Of a stretch of 64,000 bases of DNA, positions 1 to 11,669 are shown in pieces (the first letter of the stretch is position 1; every line of letters starts with the position of its first letter). Both the position numbers and the translations under genes were made by a program. The notes under the pieces were generated by a model. That model was not told the origin of the DNA, did not search any database, and worked only from the letters and a program-made list of their open reading frames with translations. This DNA comes from Liopterus haemorrhoidalis (lineage: Eukaryota; Arthropoda; Insecta; Coleoptera; Dytiscidae): positions 41,382,250 to 41,446,249 of the forward strand of contig OZ020616.1 in the NCBI GenBank assembly GCA_963971575.1, given 5' to 3'.

Positions 1-1140
1 TTGTTACAATTGGCACAAGACAAGGATGTGTTCTTGCGCCTAGTTTGTTTAATATCTTCTTAGCATCAGTTCTAGAGATAGGCTCTTATGATTATATCAG
101 CGGGGTCCATACCCGGTACCGCATAGATTATAGATACAGGTTATCTCGTTTCAAAGCTGCATATAACCTAAAGTAAGGCGTCATTCAACAAACTCTGTAC
201 GCCGATGACTGTGATTTAGTATCAATTAGTCCTGAGGATCTGCAAGATGCAATAACCCGCTTGACTACGTTAAGTACCCGGTTGATACTCAAGATTAGTC
301 TGTCGAAAACAGAAGTCATGGCCAGACCAGCTAATGGTAACGCAATACCAGATTTCTTTTTCGGCGAAGTATTGAGGATCACGAAAACCTTCAAATATTT
401 AGGGACTATACTTTGCAACGATGGTAATTTGGACTTATAAATAATAGAATATATGCTACAGCTACAGCCTATGGCATGCTATGGAAACGAATTTGCCTAA
501 ATCACGATCTGAGGTTACAAACTAAACTGAGCGTTTATAAGTCTGTCATAATACCTACACTGCTATATTCATCTGAAACATGGACTCTATATCGATGGCA
601 TATTCGTCAGCTGGAAAAATTTCACCAAAATGCCTACGCACTATTTTGCAAATCAAGTGGCAAGATCATGTAGATAATGTACGAGTATTAAATGAAGCTC
701 AGGCGTGGAGTATAGAATCACTCCTAGTTAGAAATCAACTGCGATGGACTGGCCATGTTGTACGTATGTCCAATGACTGATTACCCAAACAGCTGTTGTA
801 CTGTGAGCTGCAAGAAGGTCAACGAAATATTGGTACTTCTCGAAAGCGGTATAAGGATGTTCTCAAAAACAACCTAAAAACTACAAACTTGCTGAATAAC
901 AACTGGGAAACTCTAGCAACTAACCGCAACTGCTGGAGGAAAACAATTCAAGATGCAGTTGCTGTATACGAACAAAGTCGCTAGCAAGCTATGAAGGCTA
1001 AAGCAGCTGCCAAGAAGAATAGGATATCGACGGGAGAAGGAGCCTTTCAGTGCGATATATGTGGAAAAAGTTTTATGGCTAGAATTGACCTTATAAGCCA
1101 TCTCCGTGCCCATGAACGTAGAAGACGCACTACGCTCTAG
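1..1140 (+). pseudogene. Non-LTR retrotransposon reverse transcriptase remnant with C-terminal zinc finger
   Basis: Decayed 3' part of a LINE open reading frame, spread over three frames. Frame 3 from base 3 gives the RT block GTRQGCVLAPSLFN, then an in-frame stop near 174, then the catalytic YADD box (about 199-213) and the block FKYLGTILC. Frame 2 (about 440-673) continues with TLLYSSETWTLY, and frame 1 (about 640-1140) with LRWTGHVVRMSND, a stop at 778-780 and another at 982-984. After the last of these the same frame still encodes a C2H2 finger (CDICGKSF, 12-residue spacing, H-x3-H) up to the TAG at 1138-1140. The window edge cuts the 5' side. Family: a LINE whose ORF ends in a zinc finger; the clade cannot be settled from this fragment. 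Confidence 0.9.
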
Positions 1141-2134
1141 AACATCTTATATATGTGTTCATATGTATATGTATGTTTTTATATGCATATGCTCATATTA
1201 TTATTATATTATTATTATAAATATCAGGAATGTAGCATGAATAACATTTTGGGTGATCAGTATTTTATATTGCGTATAAAAGACTTTTTATAATGTGGTT
1301 TGCTCTAACTAAACAAAAGAAGTACGATCATAAAAATTGAACAAGCAAATGCTGCGCTCTTGTTTGATATTGAATTGTATTGAATCGAAGTAAGTCTATT
1401 CCAAATGTTTAATTGGGTTGAATGGGACTTTTGTTAAGCAAAATGGTCAAAAGTTCCATTCAATCGTTAAAGGTTAATGCTAATGTCTTGCATATTTCTT
1501 TTAACAGGCCATAAATCTGTAACTTTCTCGAGTCGTACCCTTTTGATAGAACTCTTTTTGCTTGAAATTAATGAAGGCAAACAACCTTGTAGTTTAGAAA
1601 ATTTCTCCTGGGACACCCTGTGAAAATGCGTATGTGTGTCACAACAAAAAATGTGGGAATGTTCTGCTCATATATCAGCCAGTCCGACATCTACTGACTC
1701 ACTCAACTAGCCAGCAAACTTGTAAATCAACTAAAACCCAAAATCAACATTAAAAAATAACTTATAAAATGTATAAAATATGAATTTCCGGCTTAGTTAA
1801 ATAAGCCCCCAAAATAAAATGTACCCGACCCAGTCTTGGATCACGACCAGATGTATCAAGATAGAGATCAATATCGTATCGCTCGAAATAAGAGATTTGA
1901 TTACTTGATTGCTAGATTACGACAAAAACGATAATTGTATATTGTAATGCGTGTTGCAGAAAATTACATTATGAATTTTTATGGTTTTTGCGTATAATTG
2001 GTTTAGTAAAAATGATTATTCACAGCTAGAAGTTTTAAAAACTGATAATGTACATTGTTTTCAATTGCAACCAATGACAATTAACGTATTTATTAAAAAT
2101 ACGTAACCAACGAAACGATTTCTTTAAGAAAAAC
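1141..2134. other. Unannotated AT-rich stretch
   Basis: Starts with the (ATT)n-rich 3' tail that follows the LINE. An imperfect hairpin lies around 1427-1470 (TGAATGGGACTTTTG against its near complement). No coding potential or recognisable element was found otherwise. Confidence 0.5.
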
Positions 2135-2954
2135 TTACATAAGCACCAATTTTCGGCCTCTTTTCTTTAAATGCTTTATTTAATTCATCCATTTGCTGAC
2201 AGTATTTCTCCGAATTGACCTTTTCGATTGGTTTCAAAAGCTCATAATGTATTGAATGTCCCACCATATACTCAACATTCTTTTATTCACGCTCAAGCTC
2301 GGTTTAGAGGTGAAGGGGGCAGGTTGTCCGGGCTCACAATATGCTCTTTTTTTTCGATGTTTTCGTGGGTAATCCACATCTCATCTCCAGTTGTCATCCG
2401 GTCCAAGAAGGGTTCGTTTTTGTTCCGAACAAGCAGAGATGTGCATATGACGACTCGATCGTTCAAATTTTTCTCACTTAACTCATGAGGCAACCATCTG
2501 GAATATTTCCACACCAATCCTAGTTTCCGAATATGGTCCGAAATGGTTTGTTGAGCTGAGTTAAGCCTTTCTGCAATCTCAGATGTTGTAAAAAGGATCT
2601 TGCTGTAGCATGGTCTTGACAATATCGTATTCAATCAAAGATGGCCTCTTAGAGCGTGGCTTATCATTAAGATCGAAATCAAATTTTTCGGACCATCTTC
2701 TGCATGTTCTATCCGAAGCTGTACCTTCACAAAACACTTTCACAAAATTACATACGGAATTCGTACAAAATACAGTGGCGTAAATGACTTTATCAGTAGC
2801 CATGTTCACGATTGCCTCGCAGTTAATACTAACATGAATCATCTTTGGTTTCAGATAATTGTCAAGGTCACACTTGTAAAAATGCAATAATAAAGTAAGA
2901 CAACCATACTGAAACATGATATGGCATTATCGGACAGAACTTTCCGGTAGACGT
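2135..2954 (-). pseudogene. Mariner transposase remnant, 3'-truncated
   Basis: Tc1/mariner superfamily. On the minus strand the N-terminal helix-turn-helix region reads from about 2800 down (SDRTCRRWSEKFDFDLNDKP, then KRPS), shifts frame near 2600, and goes on through TISDHIRKLGLVWK, the linker WLPHELSEKNLNDR and the first catalytic block TGDEMWI (about 2370-2400). More frame changes lead to HYELLKP and KYCQQMDELNKAFKEKRP near 2150-2260. The HDN and PSD blocks holding the second and third aspartates are missing. On the outer side, a terminal-repeat-like sequence ending GGTAGAC (about 2931-2952) matches the style of mariner ends. Dead: two or more frameshifts and loss of the C-terminal third. 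Confidence 0.85.
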
Positions 2955-3155
2955 AATATATCAAGTTTTAACAAAATATTTTGTGGAATATTACCAAGTG
3001 TATTATTTCCTATTTATTCCATCATGTTCGATCAAGAGTTTACAGCTATATCTATCAATATTAAAATAATAGTACTCTTTTCTAATTCCGATAACTTTTT
3101 AAAAATCCCGATATCCTGGGATGAAAAAAAGGGTTCGGAATTGTATGCCCTAGTG

Positions 3156-3348
3156 TAGGGTGACCATTCGTCCCGCATTTTAACATTTTATCCCACATTA
3201 AGATGCGTCCCGCAAAAGTCCCGCATTGTCCCGCATTTGGATTTGGGAGGTGCGGACCTTTTTTTTGCTCTTCACTTGGATTTTGGGAGATGAGGACCTT
3301 TTTTTTTGCTCCGTCCCGCATTGCCTTCTTAAGAAAATGGTCACCCTA
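3156..3348. mobile_element. hAT-type MITE rich in TCCCGCA motifs
   Basis: Terminal inverted repeat TAGGGTGACCAT / ATGGTCACCCTA, flanked by an 8-bp duplication with one mismatch (CCCTAGTG at 3148-3155, CCCTCGTG at 3349-3356). The inside carries repeated TCCCGCA motifs and two 40-bp units (GCTCTTCACTTGG...). It belongs to the same family as the expanded copy at 29266-29719. Non-coding. Confidence 0.85.
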
Positions 3349-3616
3349 CCCTCGTGACTAAAATCCGGTGGGTTTCGAAAAAAGAGTAAAATTGGCATAT
3401 GCCCAGATAGAAGGAGGGCTAGGAGAGCTATATGACCCGGCACCCCGAAAATTATTTATATTTTACATAAATTACATAAATAAATGGAGGGGATGGGTAG
3501 GGATATGCGAGACTGAGAAAGTATTGCTATTTGGGTATCGATAATATCACTACCGGTATCGTATCAAAACAAAATATCGATATTTTCAAGTATCGAAAGG
3601 AAAAATGAATATATTT

Positions 3617-4521
3617 GGTACTATTCTACTTTAGCAAACCCACCTTACTGCGCATGCGTGCAGTGTTGGCAATAGTAAAATGTAATATATCAATTTTAAT
3701 AATTTAGATTTAATATCAATTTATTAAATGAGTTTATTTATAAGATATAAAGAAATAAGTAATATTAATTTATTTTCTACTGTAATTATAGTTTTAACAT
3801 ATAAATGAAGTTTAAATTTAATAAAATATTATTTATTTAATTTTTTCCTGTTGTAGTTATCATCTATTGAATGGATATTTTTTTAAAATTTTAATCTAGG
3901 TGGACAGTGAACTGGCACCCTATACCACTATGTTATAAATGCATGCAGAATGATACACAATTTTAACTGGGCTAATTTGGGGGAAAATAAAGTACTATAC
4001 ACCTAAATACAAGGTAATTAGGTTAGGTTTAGTTAGTAAAAATCTAGGACAGCAAAAGCCGAAAGGCTCAAAGTAAGCTTACTTTACAAAATAAAAGTAC
4101 AGAATTACATCCCATACTACCATTTTTCCTAATTCCTTTAAGCTTATTTCGAACTCTTCGACTTCTGCTGTCCTAGACTTTTACTAATTAAACCTAACCT
4201 AATTACCCAGTTTTTAGGTGCACAGTACTTTATTTTCCCCCATATTAGTCCAATTAAAATTGTGTATCATTGTTCAAAGAAGTGGTGTAGGATGCCAAAT
4301 TATGGACCCCCTTTTTTTGCTCTTTAATCAGCTGTGAAAGTATTATTATTATTTATTATTAAATACCGCCATATTTTATAATGAGATTTATTTAACTGAA
4401 AGTTAAGCATTATTATATAAATAATTTTAATTCTATTGTGATTTTAGTTTAAATTTACTTGTTTTAATTTTACTATAGTTGGCAACATCGCCTGGTGGGT
4501 TTGCTAAAGTAGAATAGTACC
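3617..4521. mobile_element. Fold-back hAT-like element
   Basis: Outer inverted repeats are 28 bp and identical (start GGTACTATTCTACTTTAG). They are flanked by a perfect 8-bp duplication ATATATTT (3609-3616, 4522-4529), the hAT signature. A second, imperfect inverted repeat of roughly 150 bp per arm occupies about 3940-4280, including GTAATTAGGTTAGGTTTA on one arm and its complement on the other. No transposase is present, so it is non-autonomous. Confidence 0.88.
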
Positions 4522-4606
4522 ATATATTTTCTATAAAACGTAAAAAACATTTTATTCTTATAATAACAATTTAATGGTTTTGTAATAATAAATAGATTAA
4601 AGCATA

Positions 4607-5006
4607 AAGGCTATCCCAAACGTTTAGGCGGAACTAAATGGGAATTTCATTCTTTTAGGTTGTCACGAGTTACGGACCTTGCTTGGGTTATTTCATTTTT
4701 CAGGTTGGTATGTGAAAATTTAAAACAGTGAAACCATGGAAACGAATGACATTTATTAAATATTTTAATACGTTTTTACATGTTTTGAAGACAAAACAAA
4801 TAAATAAATAGTAAATTTTTATTAAGAATGACAAAAAATTAAAATGCAATGAAAAGGACATTTTAAAATGACAAACAATTTAATCTAGAATTTGCAATGT
4901 GAGTATGATTTACAAAGCTTAATCAAAATGACCAAAAGTCCGAATTAATAGATAAAAATTACTAGATTTCAAAATCTAGTTCCGCCTAAACTTTTGGAAT
5001 AGCTTG
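4607..5006. mobile_element. 400-bp MITE with TA target duplication
   Basis: Inverted ends AAGGCTATCCCAAACG and CAAGCTATTCCAAAAG continue into the shared block GTTTAGGCGGAACTA. TA flanks both sides (4605-4606, 5007-5008). No coding content. Ends and target suggest a Tc1/mariner-related non-autonomous element. Confidence 0.8.
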
Positions 5007-5149
5007 TATATGCTGTTCACTATTGTAAAAACAAACTAAGAGGAAATTTTGATTTCAGTATGTTGCAACTTTGAAATTTTATGTCAGGTTGGTATTAAAA
5101 AATGGTAAGGTAATGGCGCCTATAGGTCTGAGTGATTGTTTAAAATATA

Positions 5150-5536
5150 ATTGAACACTCCACTCTTCTTCATAGCCAGCACCGAGAAAAAGCAGTTTAG
5201 TAAGCCTTTTGTCCAGAAGACTAATTCTGTCTCTGCATACCTGCTTTTGAAAATAAGCGCTCTGAAGGAACTGACATCGCTACTACAGACAAGAATTTCT
5301 GAGTAATTTTATATAGGTAAGTTAGGGAAGACTGTCTTCATATCGTCCCAAACCAGTAGCGAATTGGATTTCAGAAGTAAAACTGAATTTTTCAAATACA
5401 GTGATAGTTCATGTTCAGTTTTGTTAGAACCACATTGGCCTGTGCCTGATTTTAGTTTCTTTTTCCCATGTGCAATGTCAGTATCCAGCAACCGTATGGT
5501 TGCTGGAAAAAAAGATTCGATACGATACTGGGTCAA
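5150..5536 (-). pseudogene. hAT transposase C-terminal (dimerisation) domain remnant
   Basis: The minus strand from 5536 reads an acidic/polar stretch ending LLVWDDMKTVFPNLP. A frameshift is followed by KFLSVVAMSVPSERLFSKAG, the hallmark hATC block (VPSERxFSKAG). A second frameshift leads to RISLLDKRLTKLLFLGAGYE. Together these are the C-terminal insertion/dimerisation domain of a hAT transposase; the BED finger and catalytic RNase H core are absent. It lies inside the hAT element 3498-5646, close to that element's right end. Two frameshifts make it non-functional. Confidence 0.85.
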
Positions 5537-5646
5537 ATGTACTGATATGAGTAAAGTATTGGAAGATTAGTATCGATACTAAAATCGCGATATCGAATGA
5601 AAAATATTGACACTGGTATCGTATCAGTAGTATCGGAACGTCCCTA

Positions 5647-6379
5647 GCTATGGGGACCCCGAAATGTTGGCCCGGGCTCCATTGAAGATCTCTCAAGGCC
5701 TGGGCATAAGCATATATAAACAAATGGCAACCGATTAAAAATCATAAAATGATCTACTAGTAGATCATAATAAACTTTATGGCCACCTACTACAAAGTAT
5801 ATTAAGTTAAATAGTCTATTAAAACCCTGAAGTGACTGTTAACAATATTGAGTAATTTGTGAGTCATTTCTTTGGGTAATAAATTAGGTTAAAACGTAAC
5901 TTTTACCACATGTTGAGAGCACAATATTAGCTGCAAAATTTACACCCGCCTTGACCTACAAATATACCGAGCAACTTATAAGAAACGCACAATAGACTTG
6001 CAGACATGATTTCAGATCCAGCAAAAAGCACGAAACGACGTTGCAGAAACATATCTCAATAAAATGGATAGCGAATACATAATAAAGTGCATTTGTGACG
6101 TGGTTTATAAAAATTTAAAGTCGTAAATAGATGGAAGTGCTTTTTCTGGGTAAGAAGAAGAGATCTAGATGTTTTCCTGACCTTGTTTCAAAATATTGTG
6201 AAGCTGGCACATATATTGTACCAACTGTAAACAACATAAGTTATAAAAACACATTCAGATAATAAGAACATTACCTTTCTGCGACAAGTTTTGGTAACTA
6301 TATATTATAGGGAAATAAATTTAAGCTCGTAGCGCTGCGGTGGTCACTTTTGAAACGTAGGTAGAGGATGTTCAATGTT
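5647..6379. other. Unannotated stretch between two hAT elements
   Basis: AT-rich, with no coding blocks, inverted repeats or microsatellite recognised. Confidence 0.5.
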
Positions 6380-6911
6380 ATTGTTACTAGTGATGGACGC
6401 ATGCCGTGAAATTTCTGTGTCACATCGTGACATGGCCGTTTAGGGTGAAATTGTGAGTGAACGTGATTAATATTTTTATTTCGTGCGTGATTGTGTGTGA
6501 TTTAAAATTTGTCGTGACACGTCGTGCGTGCGATCACGGCGTGTTACGACTGATGAGGTGTAAATTTTAGTAAATATAAGGAATAAGAAGAAAGAATTGT
6601 CTATTTTGTATCATTATCTATGCTCGATTTTGTATCTCTTTCTACGACGAAGCAACATGTCTCCGTTGTATGCAGGTGTTGGAATTATTTTTTGTTTAAT
6701 TTTGAGTGAATCTGACTGAATATGGATAACTCAACAATCTCATTCTAACTAGTTTGCGCTTTTTCTCTAACCAGTTGGATTTGATGGGATCATACGGAAC
6801 ATTAACCAATAATAACATAACCATAATAATATTAACCATAACAAATATTCTTCATTTCTTAGAAAAATTTCTGCATATTATATCTTTTAAGTATCCTTTT
6901 CTTAAAATAAA

Positions 6912-8036
6912 TTGAGCCCTGCAAATCCGTATATTTTTTGCAGTTTAGAACCCCAAAAATTTATCGCAGGCATTTGTATTTTGCTTATGGCAAGAGTGAA
7001 ATAATGATACTTTACGGAACTTTTTACTCTTCCCATAAAGATCTATTTTACGCATACTTATATAGTTAAATATAGTAGAGTTTATATAACAGTCGTATAA
7101 TTAGTCATAGGTACAACAATTTCTTTGGATTTATTGCCAGTTTATTAATTTAAAAATAATTCTGTAATGTGTTGTCTTATTTTGCATTTTTTGAAATATT
7201 ACTAAAAATTAACCATGGTAATTTGCCACATCTAAAAACAAATGAAGCTCATATCAAATTTAAAAAAAGAAAAATATCTTAAATTTCTTATATAGACCGG
7301 GAGCTCATGACATTTTTGGTCTCCGATTTCATACAGCATGCCTTTTGGAGGAGAGAATATTTACTCTGTGACAACAAAAAAGGGATGGTACTAAACCCCT
7401 GCACGCTTTCCGGTCATAGGGAAAATTGTATTTCCACTTGCACAAAATTTTTGGGTTTTTCTCTGACTTAATATTGCTTGCCCTTTTGTCAAAAGAAAGT
7501 TATAACAAATTTAAAGTCTTTTAATTATAGGCATGCTGTATGAAAACGCGGAAAATCATATTTTTTTATTACAAGATCACAAGACCGTTTGAGTCCTTTG
7601 GGACCCTCCGAATCGCATGCATATATTTAAAAGACTTTAAATTTGTTATAAATTTCTTTTGACAAAAGGGCAAGCAATATTAAATCAGAGAAAAGCACAA
7701 AAATTTTGTATTTAAGTGGAAATGCAATATTCCCTATGACCGGAAAGCGTGCAGGGGTTTAGTACCATCCCTTTTTTGTTGTCACAGGGTAAATATTCTC
7801 TCCTCCAAAAGGCATGCTGTATGAAATTGGAGACCAAAAACTGTCATGAGCTCCCGGTCTAAAAATCGTCATATAACTTTCGCCTTTTAATAATAGAATG
7901 AATTTAAGAACTTAAGTTTTATTATTAAGAATTCATTTTTTTAAATTTGCTGATCTTATAGGTCTTTCCTTGTTATTTATTGGTTATAAATGTGATAATT
8001 GAACTGTTTAATTATTTCTAAATATCATCATATAAT
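6912..8036. repeat. Copy of the 15.3-15.8 kb repeat, split by a fold-back element
   Basis: Begins GAGCCCTGCAAATCCG, a hAT-like terminus also seen inverted at 16223. Bases 6945-7290 plus 7862-8035 line up with 15345-15815 (shared blocks ATTTTACGC and TAGAGTTTATATAACAGTCG). The 15.3 kb copy lacks the 7295-7859 insertion. Confidence 0.8.
7295..7859. mobile_element. Fold-back element with about 235-bp inverted arms
   Basis: Starts GACCGGGAGCTCATGACA and ends with its complement; TA flanks each side (7293-7294, 7860-7861). The left arm (to about 7540) and the right arm (from about 7620) are near-complementary throughout, including GCATGCTGTATGAAA and AAGCGTGCAGGGGTTTAGTA. The short central loop contains CACAAGACCG. 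The paralogous repeat at about 15675 shows the empty site. Non-coding. Confidence 0.9.
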
Positions 8037-8143
8037 ATATTTTAGAAGCGTTGGTATCTATGTTCTATTCGCCTTCTGGTGTATCTTAATTTTTCCGGTA
8101 CCGCGGAGAGAAGAAAATGAAAGATTAGTATATTCTGTAACAA

Positions 8144-8240
8144 GGTTGGAATGAGAAAATTCGATGCGAGTGGAACATTCCGAGCACGAGCCGCAGGCGA
8201 GCGTAAGGAACCACGAGCATCGAATTTTCTCATTCCAACC
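8144..8240. repeat. 24-bp perfect inverted repeat with GC-rich loop
   Basis: Arms 8144-8167 and 8217-8240 (GGTTGGAATGAGAAAATTCG...) are exact complements around a 49-nt loop rich in CGAGC. It lies inside the 6388-8845 hAT element and may be a small hairpin element. Confidence 0.8.
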
Positions 8241-8881
8241 GAGTCACAGACCCTACTTCCTCCACGACCACCAGAGAGAAAAATCAATTAATTAAACTAA
8301 TTTATTTTATTTATTATTTGTTTAATTTTAATTTAATTTGCCGCACATCGGCCACTATTTTAGGTTAGGAAGTTATGTTGTATTTATTTAATGTAAACGT
8401 TGCATATATCTTAATGTAACCCTACAAAAACAAAAGACAACAAGCATGGAAATGTTATTCCATAACAAGTGATGGAATGAAATACACGCAAAATGCATAA
8501 GAAGATAAGTGCTTTAGAATATCATTCCAACTCTTGTGTTAGAATATTAACTTTCTGTAGTCAAAATTGGTTTTAGAATTGGTAAATTCTATAATGGTCG
8601 TGGAGAAATATAATTCTTTTATATTCCTACATAACACTCGTTTCTTATGAACAAAATTTTAGGAAGGGCGCGGGTTGGCCATTCTAACGTAAAAATAATC
8701 ACGCGTGACACTATTCGCGCGTGAGTCACGAAGCCGTGACCGTGAAATTTTATATTTATGATTTCGTGTGCGTGCGTGTTATAATGAATCTGACTTCGTG
8801 AGAGTGCGTGATTGTGACAAAATTTTATTCACGCGCCCAACTCTAATGGTTACGCAGCTGTCAAACTAATATTATAGGAAT

Positions 8882-9118
8882 CAGGGGTCGGCAACACGGC
8901 GCCCTCGGTGAGATTTTTATGCGCCCTCGCTATCGAGACACACACATACTGAGCCCAATATCCACATCGCATCTATTTGTGATTCGACTTGAGCGATCAG
9001 CGCTAGATTAGACGACCTTGTGAACCACGAGTGTTTACATATTTAACGTTTTTATGCGCCCTCAATAACATTTGAATTTATATTGCGCCCTTATTGACAA
9101 AAAGGTTGCCGACCTCTG
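8882..9118. mobile_element. 237-bp hAT MITE
   Basis: Inverted termini CAGGGGTCGGCAAC / GTTGCCGACCTCTG with a perfect 8-bp duplication ATAGGAAT (8874-8881, 9119-9126). The inside repeats TGCGCCCTC. Non-coding. Confidence 0.93.
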
Positions 9119-9126
9119 ATAGGAAT

Positions 9127-9619
9127 GAATATATTTTCAAATATTTTATGAACCTATTATATTATTAACAAGTAAATTTACACAAATGTTTAGAAAGCCA
9201 ATTGTTTGCAAGACATTGCAAAAATTAAAAATTTGTTCGGGGTGATAGGGGTCATAATTAGGTAAGTAAATGTATTAAAAGCAATAAGATTTTAACTTCT
9301 ACAAGTAAAAGCAGACATTTTCGCACTTGATTTAGTAAAATTATGCACAAACAAAAATGCATCAACTTAAATAATCACTTTTGCTAGCAAACGTGAACAT
9401 CAAACACATATCCTATAAAGCACAAATAAAAATTCATCATTTAAATGCACACATTTATTAGCAGATATTTATTGTTTCTCTAGTGAAAGATCACGTACTT
9501 TATTATGCATTTCCTGAAAAATTGTTTGACATTTTGTAAGAAACTCATTCTTCAATTGTCCAAGGATAACATAGACCGAGAAACGAACTTCAACAGCGAT
9601 ACAAAAACAGTAATTTATT
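9127..9619. other. Unannotated AT-rich stretch
   Basis: Nothing recognisable; no coding blocks or repeats seen. Confidence 0.5.
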
Positions 9620-9985
9620 TTTTACCGACCGTCAACATATATAAGGGAGGTATTGTGATCATACCGATTTTGACATTTCGAGATTTCGATGGATCTCCAC
9701 GAATTGAGGTCCTTACATAACGTTTTGACTATTTTTAGCATGATGTCTGTCGGTCTGTCTGTCCGTCTGTCTGTCCGTCTGTCCGTCTGTCCGTGTACAC
9801 ATGCAGAGCAAATTAGGCTGAAAGGATTTTTATGAAACTGTATATTTAAGCTTTTGACATCAATGGCACGAGTTGATCAGCTTTTGGTAAAAATCGGTTG
9901 ACTAGAAATGGGAGTTTACTCGTGTCGATTTTAAGATTTTTGCGAATATTTAGCAACAGAAAAAAAATATCACCTTAATTCTCGT
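9620..9985 (+). mobile_element. HINE family 2 element, 3'-truncated copy
   Basis: 5' end with sub-terminal repeat ACCGACCGTCA (9624-9634), then CATATATAAGGGAGGTATTG and a (GTCT/GTCC)n tract at about 9746-9795. Conserved body blocks CGAGTTGATCAGCTTTTGG and GTTTACTCGTGTCGATTTTA follow. Sequence similarity to the other copies (44340, 53891, 61411) stops near 9985, so the 3' hairpin end is missing. Confidence 0.8.
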
Positions 9986-10705
9986 CGTTTTCCAACTAAA
10001 GTTATCAACAGAGAATATCTAACAAATATTGGTATACAAGGGAGAAATAAGTGTAAATATTATGTAATTCTAACAGTGCTTTTCTACAAATATCAGAGTA
10101 AAAGTAAAAAACATTTTTAAGTGAAACTTTTAGCGATTAACTCCGGCTTTTCAGAAGATTCTAGAATCTTAACCAAATACGAAATCCGTTTAAAACTCAT
10201 TTTCTCGTTAATGTGTACTTTTGACTTCCGTTTCAAACCTCCATTAGCTTCAAAATGATAAAACGATAAATTTTAAATGGAGAATTATTTTGGGATGATT
10301 AATGTTACTTTACGTAAGTGTATATATCTTTTGATTTCTTTGTAAAACACAATTCTATTTCAGAAGTGGAGTATACAAACGTCAGATTTATATAAAGAAA
10401 AATGGTGTATAATGTAAATAATGCTAAGATATTCTTGTTTCCCGTCACTTTAAGGAATATGCATTGTTAGAAAAACTGGAGTATATTTAATCTTTAGTCT
10501 TTAAAATATTGGGTGCTATTTGTTTCGAAATTTCTAAACTTCTGGGTAAGAACTTTAATGACACCTTAGTGATTACTTAATAAACTCACAATTTTTCTAA
10601 TCTTTCATTACTAAGGCGCGGATATTTTATGTAAAACCAATTAAAATATAGATCTTATCACTATCTTTGTAACCGATTAGTATTTAACCTCTTACAAAGA
10701 CAACA
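9986..10705. other. Unannotated AT-rich stretch
   Basis: No coding block or repeat recognised. Confidence 0.5.
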
Positions 10706-10894
10706 GCTGCTTTCCTTTTACAAGTTAAAATGCTTGGCTAAGCTAAGAAGTTAGTCAAATATCTTAGCAAGGGAAAGGGGGAAGGAAAAAACTTAGCTTA
10801 TCTTAGCCAGTGTCTTATAAATGGAACGCTCTTACAACTTAGATTAACTTAGCTTAGCTTAGATTTCTTAAGTAAAGTGGTAAAAGGAAAGCGC
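10706..10894. mobile_element. Short MITE with CTTAGC/GCTAAG-rich ends
   Basis: Outer inverted blocks GCTGCTTTCCTTTTAC (left) and, inverted, GGCGCTTTCCTTTTAC (right). Inside each is a run of GCTAAG/CTTAGC motifs. No clear target duplication, so the class is unknown. Confidence 0.55.
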
Positions 10895-11168
10895 CTAATG
10901 ACAAGATTTATATTTTAATTGCTTTTGCTTTAGTCATTACACCTGTATCTGTATTCATAGTCGTAATTGAAATCTATATTAATAAAATTTTGGCTATATC
11001 TGTAGGTTCTTTTTTTCGGCTTCTTATTTGGTTTCTATACATTTCTAACGATTATAAGACAGCGGCAAAAAATCAATTTTGTCTGTCTGTCCGAGATTCA
11101 CGCAAAAACGGCTTGGCATAGTTTTACGTAATTTGGTATAATGATTGAGTGAAACCTAGATTCGGACA

Positions 11169-11669
11169 TACCCAGCAAACATTCAACCATCGGCAGAATT
11201 CCGGCAAACTGCTTTTTCTTTTGGTAAATTGCTGGCACTAAAAGTTTGTGCAACGCCAGTATTAATAATATACTTCACATTTGTATTTCGCACTCCTCCT
11301 ATACGAAGTACTTTACCAGCATTTTATGAGCACTCCTTATTTTTGTTAATATGTTACATTTTACTTTTGTTTCACCATCATTGAATAAATTTATTCAACG
11401 ATGATGAAATGGTCAAATGAGTATAAGGTAAATATACATATGTTACATTTGAAATACTAGAGAGTGGGTACCATATAAGCACTGGTCCATCAGAAATAAA
11501 TCTTGCAACTAATGCGATTATTTTGCACTTTACCGCTGCTGGGTCGGCAATTGATACACCAATGGGCCAGCTAACGCCACGGGGACATCGGGGTACTGGC
11601 CCATTACTTTCAATGCCGGGGAGTATGTGCTTCATCAATACTGGCCCATATAAAAATGTTTGCTGGGTA
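11169..11669. mobile_element. 501-bp MITE with TACCCAGCAAACATT ends
   Basis: TACCCAGCAAACATT at the left and its exact complement at the right. The body repeats ACTGGCCCAT/CACTGGTCCAT. Flanks show no convincing duplication. It interrupts a sequence carrying TGTCTGTCTGTCC (11077-11090), which may be a third HINE-like repeat. Confidence 0.6.

Larger units (their letters stand above)
3498..5646 (-). mobile_element. Decayed hAT element with two nested insertions
   Basis: Ends TAGGGATATGCGA at 3498 and, inverted, TAGGGACGTTCCGA at 5646. Flanks GGGATGGG and GCTATGGG agree at 6 of 8 positions, as expected for an old hAT duplication. Both ends carry sub-terminal TATCGATA/GTATCGTATC repeats. The transposase remnant lies near the right end on the minus strand. 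A fold-back element (3617-4521) and a TA-flanked MITE (4607-5006) sit inside. Confidence 0.75.
6388..8845. mobile_element. hAT element with GTGACG-rich ends and nested insertions
   Basis: Left end TAGTGATGGACGC, right end (inverted) TAGAGTTGGGCGC. Flanks ATTGTTAC (6380-6387) and ATGGTTAC (8846-8853) match at 7 of 8, a hAT duplication. Both ends carry clusters of CGTGA/GTGACG motifs (6400-6550, 8690-8830), probably sub-terminal transposase sites. No transposase frame remains. The middle is occupied by another repeat (from about 6912) that itself contains the fold-back 7295-7859. Confidence 0.82.
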
